Below, in pieces: positions 36,696-46,563 of a stretch of DNA of 64,000 bases. Each line of letters opens with the position of its first letter. Positions within the stretch are counted from its first letter, which is position 1. A program made the position numbers and the translations under genes. Source of the stretch: Lysobacterales bacterium (lineage in GTDB: Bacteria; Pseudomonadota; Gammaproteobacteria; Xanthomonadales; Rhodanobacteraceae); NCBI GenBank assembly GCA_002632325.1, contig NSJK01000014.1, forward strand, positions 1 through 64,000. Direction: 5' to 3'. The notes under the pieces were generated by a model. The model worked only from the letters and a program-made list of their open reading frames with translations. It made no database searches and was not told the DNA's origin.

Positions 36696-38225
36696 TCAGT
36701 CCGGCAAGTCGCGGCGCAAGGCGAGGGCAGCGTCCCAGTGCTCGACGAGAATGTCGACGATCGCGGGATCGAACTTGCGTCCGGATTGCTCAAGCATGTG
36801 GGCGCGGATCTGCTGTTCCGGCCAAGGTTCCTTGTAGCAACGGCGGCTGCCGAGCGCATCGAACACATCGGCAACCATCGTCAGCCGGCCTGAGATCGGA
36901 ATCTCGGCCCCGCCCAGACCATGCGGATAGCCGCTGCCATCCCAGTTTTCGTGATGGGTCGCTGCGATCTCCGCTGCCAGACGCAGCAGCGGGCGATTGG
37001 AGCCACCGAGCATGCGCGCGCCGATCAGCGCATGCGTGCGCATGATCCCGATTTCCTCGAGCGTGTGCATGCCCGGTTTGTTGAGGATCGTGTCGGGAAT
37101 GCCGATCTTGCCGATGTCATGCAAGGGTGCGGCATGGCGCAGCAGTTCGCAGGTGGCAGCGGGCAGACCCATCTGCCGACCGAGCAATTCGGCCAGCAGG
37201 CCGACCCGGCGCACGTGCTGGGCGGTTTCCTGCGAGCGTGTCTCGGCGGCACCGGCAAGCAGGATCACCATTTCCAGCTGCGAGGACAACAACACATCGT
37301 TGAGATGCAGATTCTCGTAGGCGATGGCGACGTTCGCCGCAAACAGTTCGATCAACTTGAGATCGAGCGCCGAAAGGGGTGGAGACTGGCTCGCGAACAG
37401 CAGGGTCTCGCTGTGCTGGCTGTTGCTGAAATACAGCACGAAGTGGTTGCGTTCGAAATGGTGTGCCTGCTCTTCCCATGCACGTTCCAGGCTGGCGGCA
37501 ATCGGCGCGGGCAGTGTCTGCAGCGCATCGGTATCCGCCAACGGGCGAAACGCGCCGCTCGCCGCGGTGATACGCAGCGATGGCGCCTGCGTGGTGCGTG
37601 GATCCGCGACCGCACAGTACGCGGCCCCATGTTCGATGTTGGAAAACTGTTCGATCCGTTCAAGCACCGTATCTGCGAATTCGCGCACGCTACGTTGGGC
37701 AAACACGCGCGCCGAGCCGTCGATCACGTGCTCGAGGCCGATGCGATGGGTTTCGATCGCGCGCATGTCGCGGTAGGCACGCAGCGCCGAATACATCGTG
37801 GTGGCCAGACGCGACGCCGTGAGCTCGGTCTTTTCCTTGTAATCGTTGATGTCGTAGGCGGCGATGACTTCGTGCTCGGGCGCCTGTCCGGCTTGCCCGG
37901 TGCGCAGCACGATGCGTACGAAGGGATTGTGCAGATCCTCGCGAATCGTGCGCACGAGGCCAAGACCGGCCTGCTCGGATTCCATCACCACATCGAGCAG
38001 CAACACCGCGACATCCTCGTGCGCGGCGAGGATCTCGCGCGCCTGCGCCGCACTGAATGCACTGAGGAACTGCAGGCCGCGTTCGGCAAAGCGGAAGTTG
38101 CCCAGCACCAGACGCGTGACTTCGTGGACCTCGGGTTCGTCGTCCACGATCAGCACCTTCCAAGGTGGCGTGGTCACGCGGACCTCGGCGGCTGAAATAC
38201 GCAGATTTTCGATCACCGTTCCCAC
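36696..38225 (-). CDS. Response regulator with DUF3369 and HD-GYP domains (c-di-GMP phosphodiesterase)
   Basis: The 509-residue protein joins a receiver (VLIVDDEPEVHE, phospho-acceptor Asp in VLLLDVVMES, Lys in NDYKEKTEL), a DUF3369 middle domain (SARVFAQRSVREFADTVLER), and an HD-GYP domain with AAPLHDIGKIGIPD and HHENWDGSGYPHGLGG, all metal and GYP residues present. It should degrade c-di-GMP. It starts at GTG 38225 behind AAGGGGG. It ends 31 bp from the stop of the histidine kinase gene, tail to tail. Confidence 0.92.
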   Translation of the reverse strand: MGTVIENLRISAAEVRVTTPPWKVLIVDDEPEVHEVTRLVLGNFRFAERGLQFLSAFSAAQAREILAAHEDVAVLLLDVVMESEQAGLGLVRTIREDLHNPFVRIVLRTGQAGQAPEHEVIAAYDINDYKEKTELTASRLATTMYSALRAYRDMRAIETHRIGLEHVIDGSARVFAQRSVREFADTVLERIEQFSNIEHGAAYCAVADPRTTQAPSLRITAASGAFRPLADTDALQTLPAPIAASLERAWEEQAHHFERNHFVLYFSNSQHSETLLFASQSPPLSALDLKLIELFAANVAIAYENLHLNDVLLSSQLEMVILLAGAAETRSQETAQHVRRVGLLAELLGRQMGLPAATCELLRHAAPLHDIGKIGIPDTILNKPGMHTLEEIGIMRTHALIGARMLGGSNRPLLRLAAEIAATHHENWDGSGYPHGLGGAEIPISGRLTMVADVFDALGSRRCYKEPWPEQQIRAHMLEQSGRKFDPAIVDILVEHWDAALALRRDLPD

Positions 38226-38316
38226 GCACAGCCCCCTTGCTGCTGGTGGATGCGGTCAGCCTACTCCGATGGAAGCGCGGTGCAAGCACACGAACGGGCG
38301 CAGCTGCCAGGCAGAC

Positions 38317-39474
38317 TCAGGATTTGCCGTGGAACAGCTCGCGGCCGATCAGCATCTGGCGGATTTCATTGGTGCCGGCGCCGATTTCGTAAAGTTTTGC
38401 ATCGCGCAGGATGCGCCCGGTGGGGAACTCGTTGATGTAGCCGTTGCCGCCGAGAGACTGGATCGCTTCGAGCGCGACATGCACCGCACTGCGCGAGGCG
38501 TGCAGCAGGCAGGATGCCGGGTCGATGCGCGACTTGATGCCGGCGTCATAGTTCTGCGCCACCGTATAGGCATAGGCGCGCGAGGATTGCAGCATCGTGT
38601 ACATGTCGGCCACCTTGGCCTGCATGATCTCGAAGGTGCCGATCGGCGCATTGAACTGCTTGCGCTCGCGTACGTAGGGCAGGGTGATGTCGAGTGCGGC
38701 CTGCATCAGGCCGATCGGGCCGCCCGAGAGCACGAGGCGTTCGGTGTCGAGTCCGCTCATCAACACGCGCACGCCTTCGTTGACCTCGCCGATGCGGTTC
38801 TCGTCGGGAATCTCGCAGTTGTCGAACACCAGTTCGCAGGTGTTGGAGCCGCGCATGCCGAGCTTGTCGAGCTTCTGCGCGGTGGAAAAACCCTGCATGC
38901 CCTTCTCGACGAGGAACGCGGTCATGCAGCGGCTGCCGGCGGGACGATGCGCGGTGCGCATGTAGACCAGCAGCACATCGGCATCGGGACCGTTGGTGAT
39001 CCACATCTTGGTGCCGTTGGCGATCCAGCGATCGCCCTTGAGTTCGGCGCGGCAGGCCATCGAGCCGACCACGTCCGAACCTGCGCCCGGCTCGCTCATC
39101 GCCAGCGCGCCGACGAATTCGCCGCTGCACAGTTTGGGCAGATACTTCTGCTTCTGTGCAGGATTGGCGTTGTGGAAGATGTTGTTGATGCACAGGTTGG
39201 AGTGCGCGCCGTAGGACAGGCCGACCGAGCCCGAGGCGCGGGAAATCTCCTCCATCGCCACCAGATGGGCGAGATAGCCCAGGTCCGAGCCGCCGTATTC
39301 GCCTGCCACGGTGATGCCGAGCAGACCCATCTCGCCGAACTTGCGCCACAGGTCGGCAGGAAAGGCGTTCTCGCGGTCGATCAGATCGGCGCGTGGCGCG
39401 ATTTCCTTGTCGGCGAAGGCGCGCACGGTTTCGCGCAGCAGGTCGAGCTCTTCTCCGAGCGGAAATGGACGCAT
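38317..39474 (-). CDS. liuA: Isovaleryl-CoA dehydrogenase
   Basis: This FAD enzyme converts isovaleryl-CoA to 3-methylcrotonyl-CoA in leucine degradation. The 385-residue acyl-CoA dehydrogenase includes [52 protein letters not shown] (the catalytic-base region specific to isovaleryl-CoA dehydrogenases is nearby), and [23 protein letters not shown] 39474 (MRPFPLG) was chosen over an upstream start with a non-family N-terminus. Confidence 0.9.
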   Translation of the reverse strand: MRPFPLGEELDLLRETVRAFADKEIAPRADLIDRENAFPADLWRKFGEMGLLGITVAGEYGGSDLGYLAHLVAMEEISRASGSVGLSYGAHSNLCINNIFHNANPAQKQKYLPKLCSGEFVGALAMSEPGAGSDVVGSMACRAELKGDRWIANGTKMWITNGPDADVLLVYMRTAHRPAGSRCMTAFLVEKGMQGFSTAQKLDKLGMRGSNTCELVFDNCEIPDENRIGEVNEGVRVLMSGLDTERLVLSGGPIGLMQAALDITLPYVRERKQFNAPIGTFEIMQAKVADMYTMLQSSRAYAYTVAQNYDAGIKSRIDPASCLLHASRSAVHVALEAIQSLGGNGYINEFPTGRILRDAKLYEIGAGTNEIRQMLIGRELFHGKS

Positions 39475-39664
39475 GGCCGGAAACCTCGTGCAGATGGCGA
39501 AAGCTCGCGGCGAGTCGCCGCGCAGGCTGCGCACTGTGCCATATCCGGGCGCCCGCGCGAATCCGATTCTGGCGGATGCAGCACGCGGGCCGGCCGGCCG
39601 ATCGTGTAGGATCGCGCGCCGACCTGCGTTTGGTGCGGGTCAACATCTGCTTGGGGAAATCCTG

Positions 39665-41530
39665 ATGAACCTGTTCCATGCCGGCACGCTGGCACTGTTC
39701 GCCGTTGGCAGCGTGCCGGGCCATGCCGCCGACCACACAGCGCCGCCGGCAGAGACAGCTTCCGCCGTCCATGTCGTGATGTCGCCGGAAACCCATCGCG
39801 GAATCCTCGACCGTGCGCAGGATGCACAGTTTCGCCGCAATGCCTCGGGTACGTCCCTGGTGCTCGCGCGCATCGATGCCGACGCGCGCGAAGCGCTGGT
39901 TCGACACGTGCACGAGAGCGAGCAGCGCTGTGGCGGCTTCTTCGCCTTCGATACCTTGCAGGAGGCCGAGGCCTTTCTCGCCGATGATCGCAGCGCCTAC
40001 GCTCAGGCCTTGCCGCTGGGCGGGATTTACACGATCGACAATCACGCCACGGTCGACCCGTGGCTCGATCTGGTCGGCGAGGCCAATATCCGCGGCACGA
40101 TCCAGACCTTGTCGGCCTTCCGCAATCGTTACTACACGAGCAGCTACGGCACGCAGGCCGCGCAATGGATCCGCGACCAGTGGCAGGCACTTGCGGCGGG
40201 ACGCAGCGACGTGAGCGTGGAACTGTTCACCGCCTGCAGCAACTGCGGCGGCCAACCCTCGGTGATCATGACCGTCGCGGGCAACGAGTTGGCCAGCGAG
40301 GTCGTGGTGATCGGCGGACATCTGGATTCGACCAGCAATTCGGGCGGCGGCAACGAACGCATTGCGCCCGGCGCCGACGATGATGCTTCGGGCATCGCGA
40401 CGATCACCGAGGTGGTGCGCATCGCACTGGCCAGCGGCTGGAAGCCCGCGCGCACGATCAAGTTCATGGGCTACGCAGCCGAAGAAGTTGGCCTCAACGG
40501 CTCCACCGCGATCGCCTCGTCGTTTGCCGATGCCAACATCAACGTGGTTGGCGTGCTGCAACTGGACATGACCAACTACAAGGACGGCGCGGCCTATGAC
40601 ATGCAGCGCATCAGCGACAATTCGAATGCCGCCCTCAAGGCCTATTTCGGCGAGTTGTTCGCGGCCTATCTCGCGCCGCGCGGTCTGGTGCTCACCGATC
40701 TGGCATGTGGTTATGGCTGCTCCGATCACGCATCCTGGACGGCCAAGGGGTTTCCGGCGGCGATGATGTTCGAGGCGGGCAAGCCGCGTGATCCCAATGA
40801 TCCCTGGGATCTGGGGGACTTCCCGTATATCCACTCCACCGGTGACACGCTCGCCAACATGGGCAATTCGGCGACACACAGCGTGAAGTTCGCGCAGTTC
40901 GGCCTCGCCTTCATTGGCGAGCTCGGCAAGACCCATGTGCCTACGTCCAATCAGGCGCCCACTGCGGCTTTCAACCATGTCGCGAGCGGCATGAACGTGC
41001 AGTTCACCGATGCCTCGACCGATGCGGACGGCACGATCGTTTCACGGCATTGGGACTTCGGTGACGGCAGCACCTCGACCCAGACCAATCCGCTCAAGGC
41101 CTATGCTGCGGTCGGTACCTATCAGGTCGCACTCACCGTGACCGACAATGGCAGCCTGCCGAATCTGCACAGCGAATCGATCGAGGTCGACAACGGCGTG
41201 CTCGCCTTGGTCAATGGCGTTGCGCACGCAGGGGTGGCCGCACTCGAGGGCGCCGATCAGGCGTTCACGCTGCTGGTGCCGGCCGGCCAGACGCGCCTGA
41301 GCTTTTCGCTCGCGGGGACCACGGGCGAGGATCCCGACCTTGCGGTGTCCCTGAATGGCAACGTGGTGTGCACTTCGGAATCGGCGGGCGCGAACGAAAC
41401 TTGCGTGATCGACTCGCCAGTCGCAGGCACTTGGCATGCCAGCGTGCATGCCGCATCCGCACTCGGCGGGTTTTCGATCACCGGCAGCTTCGATGCGCTC
41501 GATCGCATCTTCGCCGACGCGTTTGAATGA
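39665..41530 (+). CDS. Secreted M28 family metallopeptidase with PKD and P-type domains
   Basis: The 621-residue precursor has a signal peptide (to about residue 21, GHAAD), a pro-region, an M28 zinc peptidase domain (ligands in IGGHLDSTS, GADDDASG, AAEEVG, QLDMTNYK and FPYIHSTGDT), a PKD domain (about 435-515, WDFGDGSTST), and a PPC-like beta domain (about 520-610). It is probably an extracellular aminopeptidase. It ends LDRIFADAFE, a tail shared in form with the DUF1501 protein at 7708. Confidence 0.88.
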   Translation: MNLFHAGTLALFAVGSVPGHAADHTAPPAETASAVHVVMSPETHRGILDRAQDAQFRRNASGTSLVLARIDADAREALVRHVHESEQRCGGFFAFDTLQEAEAFLADDRSAYAQALPLGGIYTIDNHATVDPWLDLVGEANIRGTIQTLSAFRNRYYTSSYGTQAAQWIRDQWQALAAGRSDVSVELFTACSNCGGQPSVIMTVAGNELASEVVVIGGHLDSTSNSGGGNERIAPGADDDASGIATITEVVRIALASGWKPARTIKFMGYAAEEVGLNGSTAIASSFADANINVVGVLQLDMTNYKDGAAYDMQRISDNSNAALKAYFGELFAAYLAPRGLVLTDLACGYGCSDHASWTAKGFPAAMMFEAGKPRDPNDPWDLGDFPYIHSTGDTLANMGNSATHSVKFAQFGLAFIGELGKTHVPTSNQAPTAAFNHVASGMNVQFTDASTDADGTIVSRHWDFGDGSTSTQTNPLKAYAAVGTYQVALTVTDNGSLPNLHSESIEVDNGVLALVNGVAHAGVAALEGADQAFTLLVPAGQTRLSFSLAGTTGEDPDLAVSLNGNVVCTSESAGANETCVIDSPVAGTWHASVHAASALGGFSITGSFDALDRIFADAFE

Positions 41531-41533
41531 CGA

Positions 41534-41558
41534 ACGAGGCCCGCAAAGCGGGCCTCGT
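41534..41558 (+). terminator. Terminator hairpin after the M28 peptidase gene
   Basis: A perfect 11 bp stem (ACGAGGCCCGC / GCGGGCCTCGT) with loop AAA begins four bases past the stop. The following bases, GTTGATTG, are only mildly T-rich. Confidence 0.7.
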
Positions 41559-41614
41559 GTTGATTGCCTGTTGCATGCAGCGACGGACGAACCCGTCGCC
41601 GTGCTTGACCTGGC

Positions 41615-42718
41615 TTACTGACCGCGCATGCGGCCGAGGAAACGCGGACCGTTGTTGCCCATGGTCGGCAGCTTGATCTTGCCGATCGCGCTGATGCGTT
41701 CCTCGGCCATGCGGTCGGCAGCCTTGTAGCTGGGAATGCCGTCGCGCTTGGCAATCTGGAAGATGCGACCGACGTTGTAGTAGATCGTGCGCATCATGCG
41801 CATCGCGCGCTCGCGGTTGTAGCCGTCGATTTCGAGCGAAACGTTCATCACGCCGCCGGCGTTGACGGCGTAATCGGGCGCATAGAGCACGCCGCGACGC
41901 GCGAGTTCATCACCGATCGAATCGTCGGCGAGCTGATTGTTGGCGGCGCCGCAGATGATCTTGGCCTTGATGCGATCGATGGTCTTGGTGTTGAGCGTGC
42001 CACCCAGCGCGCAGGGGCTGTAGACATCGGCGTCGACATCGTAGATCTCGTCGAGCCCGACCGCGGTGCAGCCGTGCTCGTCGACTGCGCTCTGCACGCG
42101 ATCCTTGTGGATGTCGGTGACGAACACCTTGGCACCCTGTTCGCGCAGCAGCTTGACGAATTCCATGCCGACATGGCCCAGACCCTGCACCGCGAAGCTG
42201 CGCTTGCCGATTTCCTCGTTGCCGTACTGGTGGTTGAGCGCCGCCATCAGGCCCTGCAGGGTGCCGAAGGCGGTGAACGGCGAGGGATCACCCGAACCGC
42301 CGTGCACCTGATGCACGCCGGTGACGAATTCGGTTTCGCGGAACACGTACTCCATGTCGTTGACGTCGATGCCGACGTCCTCGGCGGTGATGTAACGGCC
42401 GCTGAGCGTGTTGACGAAACGGCCGAAGGCGCGGAACAACGCTTCGGACTTGTCCTTGCTCGGATCGCCGATGATCACCGCCTTGCCGCCGCCGAGGTTG
42501 AGACCGGCAACCGCATTCTTGTAGGTCATGCCGCGCGACAGGCGCAGCACGTCGTTGAGCGCTTCCTCCTCGCTCTTGTACGGCCACATGCGCAGGCCGC
42601 CGAGGGCAGGGCCGAGCACGCTGTTGTGGATGGCGATGATCGCCTTGAGGCCGGCGTCCTTGCTGTGGCAGAAGACGACCTGTTCGTGGCCGGTGTTGGC
42701 GAGGGTTTCGAAAATCAT
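41615..42718 (-). CDS. Leu/Val/Phe-type amino acid dehydrogenase
   Basis: The 367-residue NAD-dependent enzyme deaminates branched-chain amino acids to 2-oxoacids. It has the catalytic segments LGGLRMWPYKSEEEAL and MTYKNAVAGLNLGGGKAVI (Lys residues), ITAEDVGIDVNDM, and a Rossmann cofactor loop VQGLGHVGMEFVKLL. ATG 42718 follows AGGAG. The same frame runs on for another 3.5 kb upstream without a stop, but that is antisense to icmF. It is divergent from icmF and fits the BCAA theme of the window. Confidence 0.9.
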   Translation of the reverse strand: MIFETLANTGHEQVVFCHSKDAGLKAIIAIHNSVLGPALGGLRMWPYKSEEEALNDVLRLSRGMTYKNAVAGLNLGGGKAVIIGDPSKDKSEALFRAFGRFVNTLSGRYITAEDVGIDVNDMEYVFRETEFVTGVHQVHGGSGDPSPFTAFGTLQGLMAALNHQYGNEEIGKRSFAVQGLGHVGMEFVKLLREQGAKVFVTDIHKDRVQSAVDEHGCTAVGLDEIYDVDADVYSPCALGGTLNTKTIDRIKAKIICGAANNQLADDSIGDELARRGVLYAPDYAVNAGGVMNVSLEIDGYNRERAMRMMRTIYYNVGRIFQIAKRDGIPSYKAADRMAEERISAIGKIKLPTMGNNGPRFLGRMRGQ

Positions 42719-42955
42719 GGCAACTCCTGCGAGCCCGCGATGGCGCGGCGATGTGGCGGGCGTGTGGTGGAAAAACCAAGGGTGAAACGGGTGAAAAGCA
42801 GCCGGATCGGCGGAAAGGGCGCGTAGTGTAGTCGCGCCCGCGGCGGGGGGACAGTGCGGGGCGGCGGTGTTGCGGGTTTCACGGCGGGATTTGGCGCAAA
42901 CGTTGTAAAATCGCGACCCCACGCGCAGCCGCAGCCGCCAGCGAGACGCCATTTC

Positions 42956-45900
42956 ATGAGCATCCCCGCAACTTCCGTAGCCGCTCCCGCCATCGAGCAG
43001 CGTCCGCTGCGCTTCGTCACTGCCGCCAGCCTGTTCGATGGCCACGACGCAGCGATCAACATCATGCGGCGCCTGATTCAGGCGCAGGGCGCCGAAGTCG
43101 TGCATCTGGGCCACAACCGCGCGGTCGAAGACGTGGTGCGTGCGGCGCTGCAGGAGGACGCCGACGCAATCGCGCTGTCCTCGTATCAGGGCGGCCACGT
43201 CGAATACTTCAAGTACATGGTCGACATGCTCAAGCAGCGTGGTGCAGGACATGTGCGCGTGTTCGGTGGCGGTGGCGGCACGATCACGCCCGAGGAAATC
43301 CGCGAACTGCAAGACTACGGCGTCGAGCGCATCTACCACCCCAATGACGGCATGCACATGGGTCTGGTGCACATGATCGAAGACGTGGTCGCGCGTGCCG
43401 CGCGTCATCGCGATGGGACAGGTGGCAAGGCCGCGACGTCGATGGTGCAGGTCGACATCGATGACGAGATTGCAGTCGGGCGCATGCTCAGTGCAATCGA
43501 GAACGGCGCCTTCTCCGAAGCCGAGCTCGCCTTGCTGCGCAAGGGTTGGGCTGCGCGACGCCCCGATTCGCGTTCGACGACGCCGGTCGTGGGTGTCACC
43601 GGCACCGGCGGCGCCGGCAAGTCGAGCGTGGTCGATGAGCTGCTGCTGCGTTTCCTGCATGCGTTTCCGCAGATGCGCATCGCGGTGCTGGCGGTCGATC
43701 CGACCCGCCGTCGCTCGGGTGGCGCCCTGCTCGGCGACCGCATTCGCATGAACGCCTTGCGCAGCCATCGCGTGTTCATGCGTTCGATGGCCACGCGCCG
43801 CCAACATGCGGCGACCAACGTGATGCTCAAGGACTGCATCGCCTTCCTCAAGGCGCAGGCCTTCGATCTGGTGCTGGTCGAAACGGCGGGTATTGGCCAG
43901 TCGGATTCGGAGATCGTCGACCTCGTCGATTTTCCGGTCTACGTGATGACCAGCGATTACGGCGCGGCCTCGCAGCTCGAGAAGATCGACATGCTCGACT
44001 TCGCCGAACTGATCGTGCTCAACAAGTACGATCGCCGCGGCGCCGAGGATGCCTTGCGCGATGTGCGCAAGCAGTGGAAGCGCAATCACGTTGCCTTCAA
44101 GACCGCCGACGAGGATGTGCCGGTCTATCCGACCATCGCGAGCCAGTTCAACGATCCGGGCGTGACCTGGATGTTCGTCAACCTGTGCCGCTTGTTGCGC
44201 GAAAAATGGGAAAGGGGACGGAGTCATTTTTCGGGCGCGTCGACGGGAAAGGCGGGGCAAGAGTCGAAAAATGACTCCGTCCCCCTTTCGTGCAATTTCG
44301 ATCCGCAGCTCGATACCTCGCTCAAGGAGCCGCGTGCGACCGTGCTGATACCGGGCAGCCGCGTGCGCTATCTCGCCGAGATCGCCGAGCAAGGGCGCGC
44401 GATCAATGCGCGGGTTCTGAGCCAGGCCGAGATTGCCGATCGCGCGCAGTCGTTGTGGTCGGCGATGAAGGCGCTGGGCGACCCCGATCTGCCGGCTCCG
44501 CTCGAACTGCACAAGCGCGCCGATGCACGCAGTGGTGCTGTCGAAGCGCGCCTGCCCGCGCTCTACAACGAAGCGATCCAGGCACTCGATTCCGATGCCC
44601 TGCGTCTGTTGCGCGAATGGCCGGCGCGGCTGAAGTCGATCACCGACAAGGTCAATGAATACGAAGTGCGTGGCAAGACGATCTGCGTGGAAAACTACCG
44701 CGAGTCGCTCTCGCATCAGCAGGTTCCCAAGATCGCCGCGCCGACCTATCAGAGCTGGGGCGAGCTGTTGACCTTCCTGCAGAAGGAAAACCTGCCCGGC
44801 GCCTATCCCTACACGGGTGGCGTCTACCCGTATCGGCGCAGCGGCGAGGATCCGATCCGCATGTTCGCCGGCGAAGGCACGCCCGAGCGCACCAATCGCC
44901 GCTTCCACTATCTCAGTCAGGGCCTGCCCGCGGCGCGGCTGTCGACCGCATTCGACAGCGTGACGCTGTATGGCGAGGATCCGGCGCCGCGCCCGGACAT
45001 CTACGGCAAGATCGGCAATTCGGGCGTCAACGTGCCCACGCTCGATGACATGAAGAAGCTCTACTCGGGCTTCGATCTGTGCGCCCCGACCACCTCGGTG
45101 TCGATGACGATCAACGGCCCCGCACCGATGATCCTCGCGATGTTCATGAACACCGCAATCGATCAGCAGGTGGAGAAACACCTCAAGGCCGATGCGATGC
45201 GCTGGGCAGCGGCGCAGCAGAAGATCGCAAGCCTGTTCGTCGGTCGCGAGCAGCCGCGATATCACGGCGAACTGCCGCCCGGCAACGATGGCCTCGGCCT
45301 TGCCCTGCTCGGCGTCACGGGCGACCAAATCATCGATGCGGCGACCTATGCGCAGATCAAGGCGCACACCCTCTCCACCGTGCGCGGCACAGTGCAGGCC
45401 GACATCCTCAAGGAAGATCAGGCGCAGAACACCTGCATCTTCTCGACGGAATTCGCGCTGCGCATGATGGGCGACATCCAGCAGTATTTCATCGACCACA
45501 AGGTGCGCAATTTCTACTCGGTGTCGATTTCCGGCTATCACATTGCCGAAGCCGGCGCGAATCCGATTTCGCAGCTTGCCTTCACGCTCTCCAACGGCCT
45601 CACCATCGTCGAGTATTACCTCGCGCGCGGCATGAAGATCGACGATTTCGCGCCCAATCTGTCGTTCTTCTTCAGCAACGGCATGGATCCGGAATACACC
45701 GTGATCGGGCGCGTGGCGCGGCGCATCTGGGCGCGTGCGATGCGCGAGCGCTACGGCGCCAACGAGCGCAGCCAGATGCTCAAGTACCACATCCAGACCT
45801 CGGGCCGCTCGCTGCACGCGCAGGAAATCCAGTTCAACGACATTCGCACCACACTGCAGGCGTTGTATGCACTGTTCGACAACTGCAACAGCCTGCACAC

Positions 45901-46552
45901 CAATGCCTATGACGAGGCGATCACCACGCCGACCGAGGAAAGCGTGCGCCGCGCGGTGGCGATCCAGATGATCATCAACAAGGAACTCGGGCTCAATTTC
46001 TGCGAGAACCCCTGGCAAGGCAGCTTCGCGGTCGAGTACCTCACCGATCTGGTCGAGGAAGCGGTGTATCGCGAGTTCGAGGCGATCAGCGAGCGCGGTG
46101 GCGTACTCGGCGCGATGGACACGATGTATCAGCGCGGCAAGATCCAGGAAGAAAGTCTCTACTACGAACACAAGAAGCACGACGGCAGCCTGCCCTTGGT
46201 CGGCGTCAACACCTTCCTCGGCAAGGACGGTCATTCCGACGTCGCCACCGAGATCGAGTTGATCCGCTCGACCGAAGAAGAGAAGACGCAGCAGATCACC
46301 AACGTGGGCGCATGGCAGAGGGGTCGCAATGCGCTCGCGCCCGCGGGCGAGACCTCACGCGGGCACGGCGCCGATGTCGACGAGGCCGATACCGATGCCC
46401 ACGACGGTCACGGGCTGCGCTACCTGCAGGACACCGCGCGTGCGCGGCAGAACGTGTTCACATCGCTGATGGAAGCGGTCAAGACCCACAGCCTCGGCCA
46501 GATCAGTCATGCGCTCTACGATGTCGGCGGCGAGTACCGGCGCAACATGTGA
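42956..46552 (+). CDS. icmF: Fused B12-dependent acyl-CoA mutase IcmF
   Basis: IcmF interconverts isobutyryl-CoA and butyryl-CoA (some members prefer isovaleryl/pivalyl-CoA) using adenosylcobalamin. The 1198 residues carry an N-terminal B12-binding domain ([39 protein letters not shown]), a MeaB-like GTPase chaperone (P-loop [17 protein letters not shown] near residue 215, [15 protein letters not shown]), a linker, and the mutase barrel ([34 protein letters not shown]). This order is specific to IcmF. Residues about 419-445 are encoded by an inserted palindrome (see 44210). It fits valine or isovalerate metabolism with the neighbouring amino acid dehydrogenase. A TAAAAT box at 42906 may be its -10. 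Confidence 0.94.
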   Translation: MSIPATSVAAPAIEQRPLRFVTAASLFDGHDAAINIMRRLIQAQGAEVVHLGHNRAVEDVVRAALQEDADAIALSSYQGGHVEYFKYMVDMLKQRGAGHVRVFGGGGGTITPEEIRELQDYGVERIYHPNDGMHMGLVHMIEDVVARAARHRDGTGGKAATSMVQVDIDDEIAVGRMLSAIENGAFSEAELALLRKGWAARRPDSRSTTPVVGVTGTGGAGKSSVVDELLLRFLHAFPQMRIAVLAVDPTRRRSGGALLGDRIRMNALRSHRVFMRSMATRRQHAATNVMLKDCIAFLKAQAFDLVLVETAGIGQSDSEIVDLVDFPVYVMTSDYGAASQLEKIDMLDFAELIVLNKYDRRGAEDALRDVRKQWKRNHVAFKTADEDVPVYPTIASQFNDPGVTWMFVNLCRLLREKWERGRSHFSGASTGKAGQESKNDSVPLSCNFDPQLDTSLKEPRATVLIPGSRVRYLAEIAEQGRAINARVLSQAEIADRAQSLWSAMKALGDPDLPAPLELHKRADARSGAVEARLPALYNEAIQALDSDALRLLREWPARLKSITDKVNEYEVRGKTICVENYRESLSHQQVPKIAAPTYQSWGELLTFLQKENLPGAYPYTGGVYPYRRSGEDPIRMFAGEGTPERTNRRFHYLSQGLPAARLSTAFDSVTLYGEDPAPRPDIYGKIGNSGVNVPTLDDMKKLYSGFDLCAPTTSVSMTINGPAPMILAMFMNTAIDQQVEKHLKADAMRWAAAQQKIASLFVGREQPRYHGELPPGNDGLGLALLGVTGDQIIDAATYAQIKAHTLSTVRGTVQADILKEDQAQNTCIFSTEFALRMMGDIQQYFIDHKVRNFYSVSISGYHIAEAGANPISQLAFTLSNGLTIVEYYLARGMKIDDFAPNLSFFFSNGMDPEYTVIGRVARRIWARAMRERYGANERSQMLKYHIQTSGRSLHAQEIQFNDIRTTLQALYALFDNCNSLHTNAYDEAITTPTEESVRRAVAIQMIINKELGLNFCENPWQGSFAVEYLTDLVEEAVYREFEAISERGGVLGAMDTMYQRGKIQEESLYYEHKKHDGSLPLVGVNTFLGKDGHSDVATEIELIRSTEEEKTQQITNVGAWQRGRNALAPAGETSRGHGADVDEADTDAHDGHGLRYLQDTARARQNVFTSLMEAVKTHSLGQISHALYDVGGEYRRNM
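44210..44289. repeat. 80 bp palindromic element inside icmF
   Basis: Two arms, GAAAGGGGACGGAGTCATTT (with TTCG, 44210-44233) and its complement CGAAAAATGACTCCGTCCCC (with CTTTC, 44265-44289), flank a 31-base centre. The arms match over the whole length except for one extra C. The frame of icmF stays open through it, adding a polar stretch ([20 protein letters not shown]) in the linker between GTPase and mutase. The pattern is that of paired REP sequences (REPIN). Confidence 0.85.
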
Positions 46553-46563
46553 GGTGCCGCAAT

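Noticed and set aside
38546..40978. An 810-residue minus-strand frame spanning liuA and the M28 gene
   Set aside because: It is out of frame with liuA and antisense to the peptidase, with no recognisable domain.
41615..46234. A 1539-residue open frame on the minus strand running through the amino acid dehydrogenase and across icmF
   Set aside because: Only the last 367 residues are a real protein. The rest is antisense to icmF with His/Arg/Asp-rich composition typical of GC-rich shadow frames.
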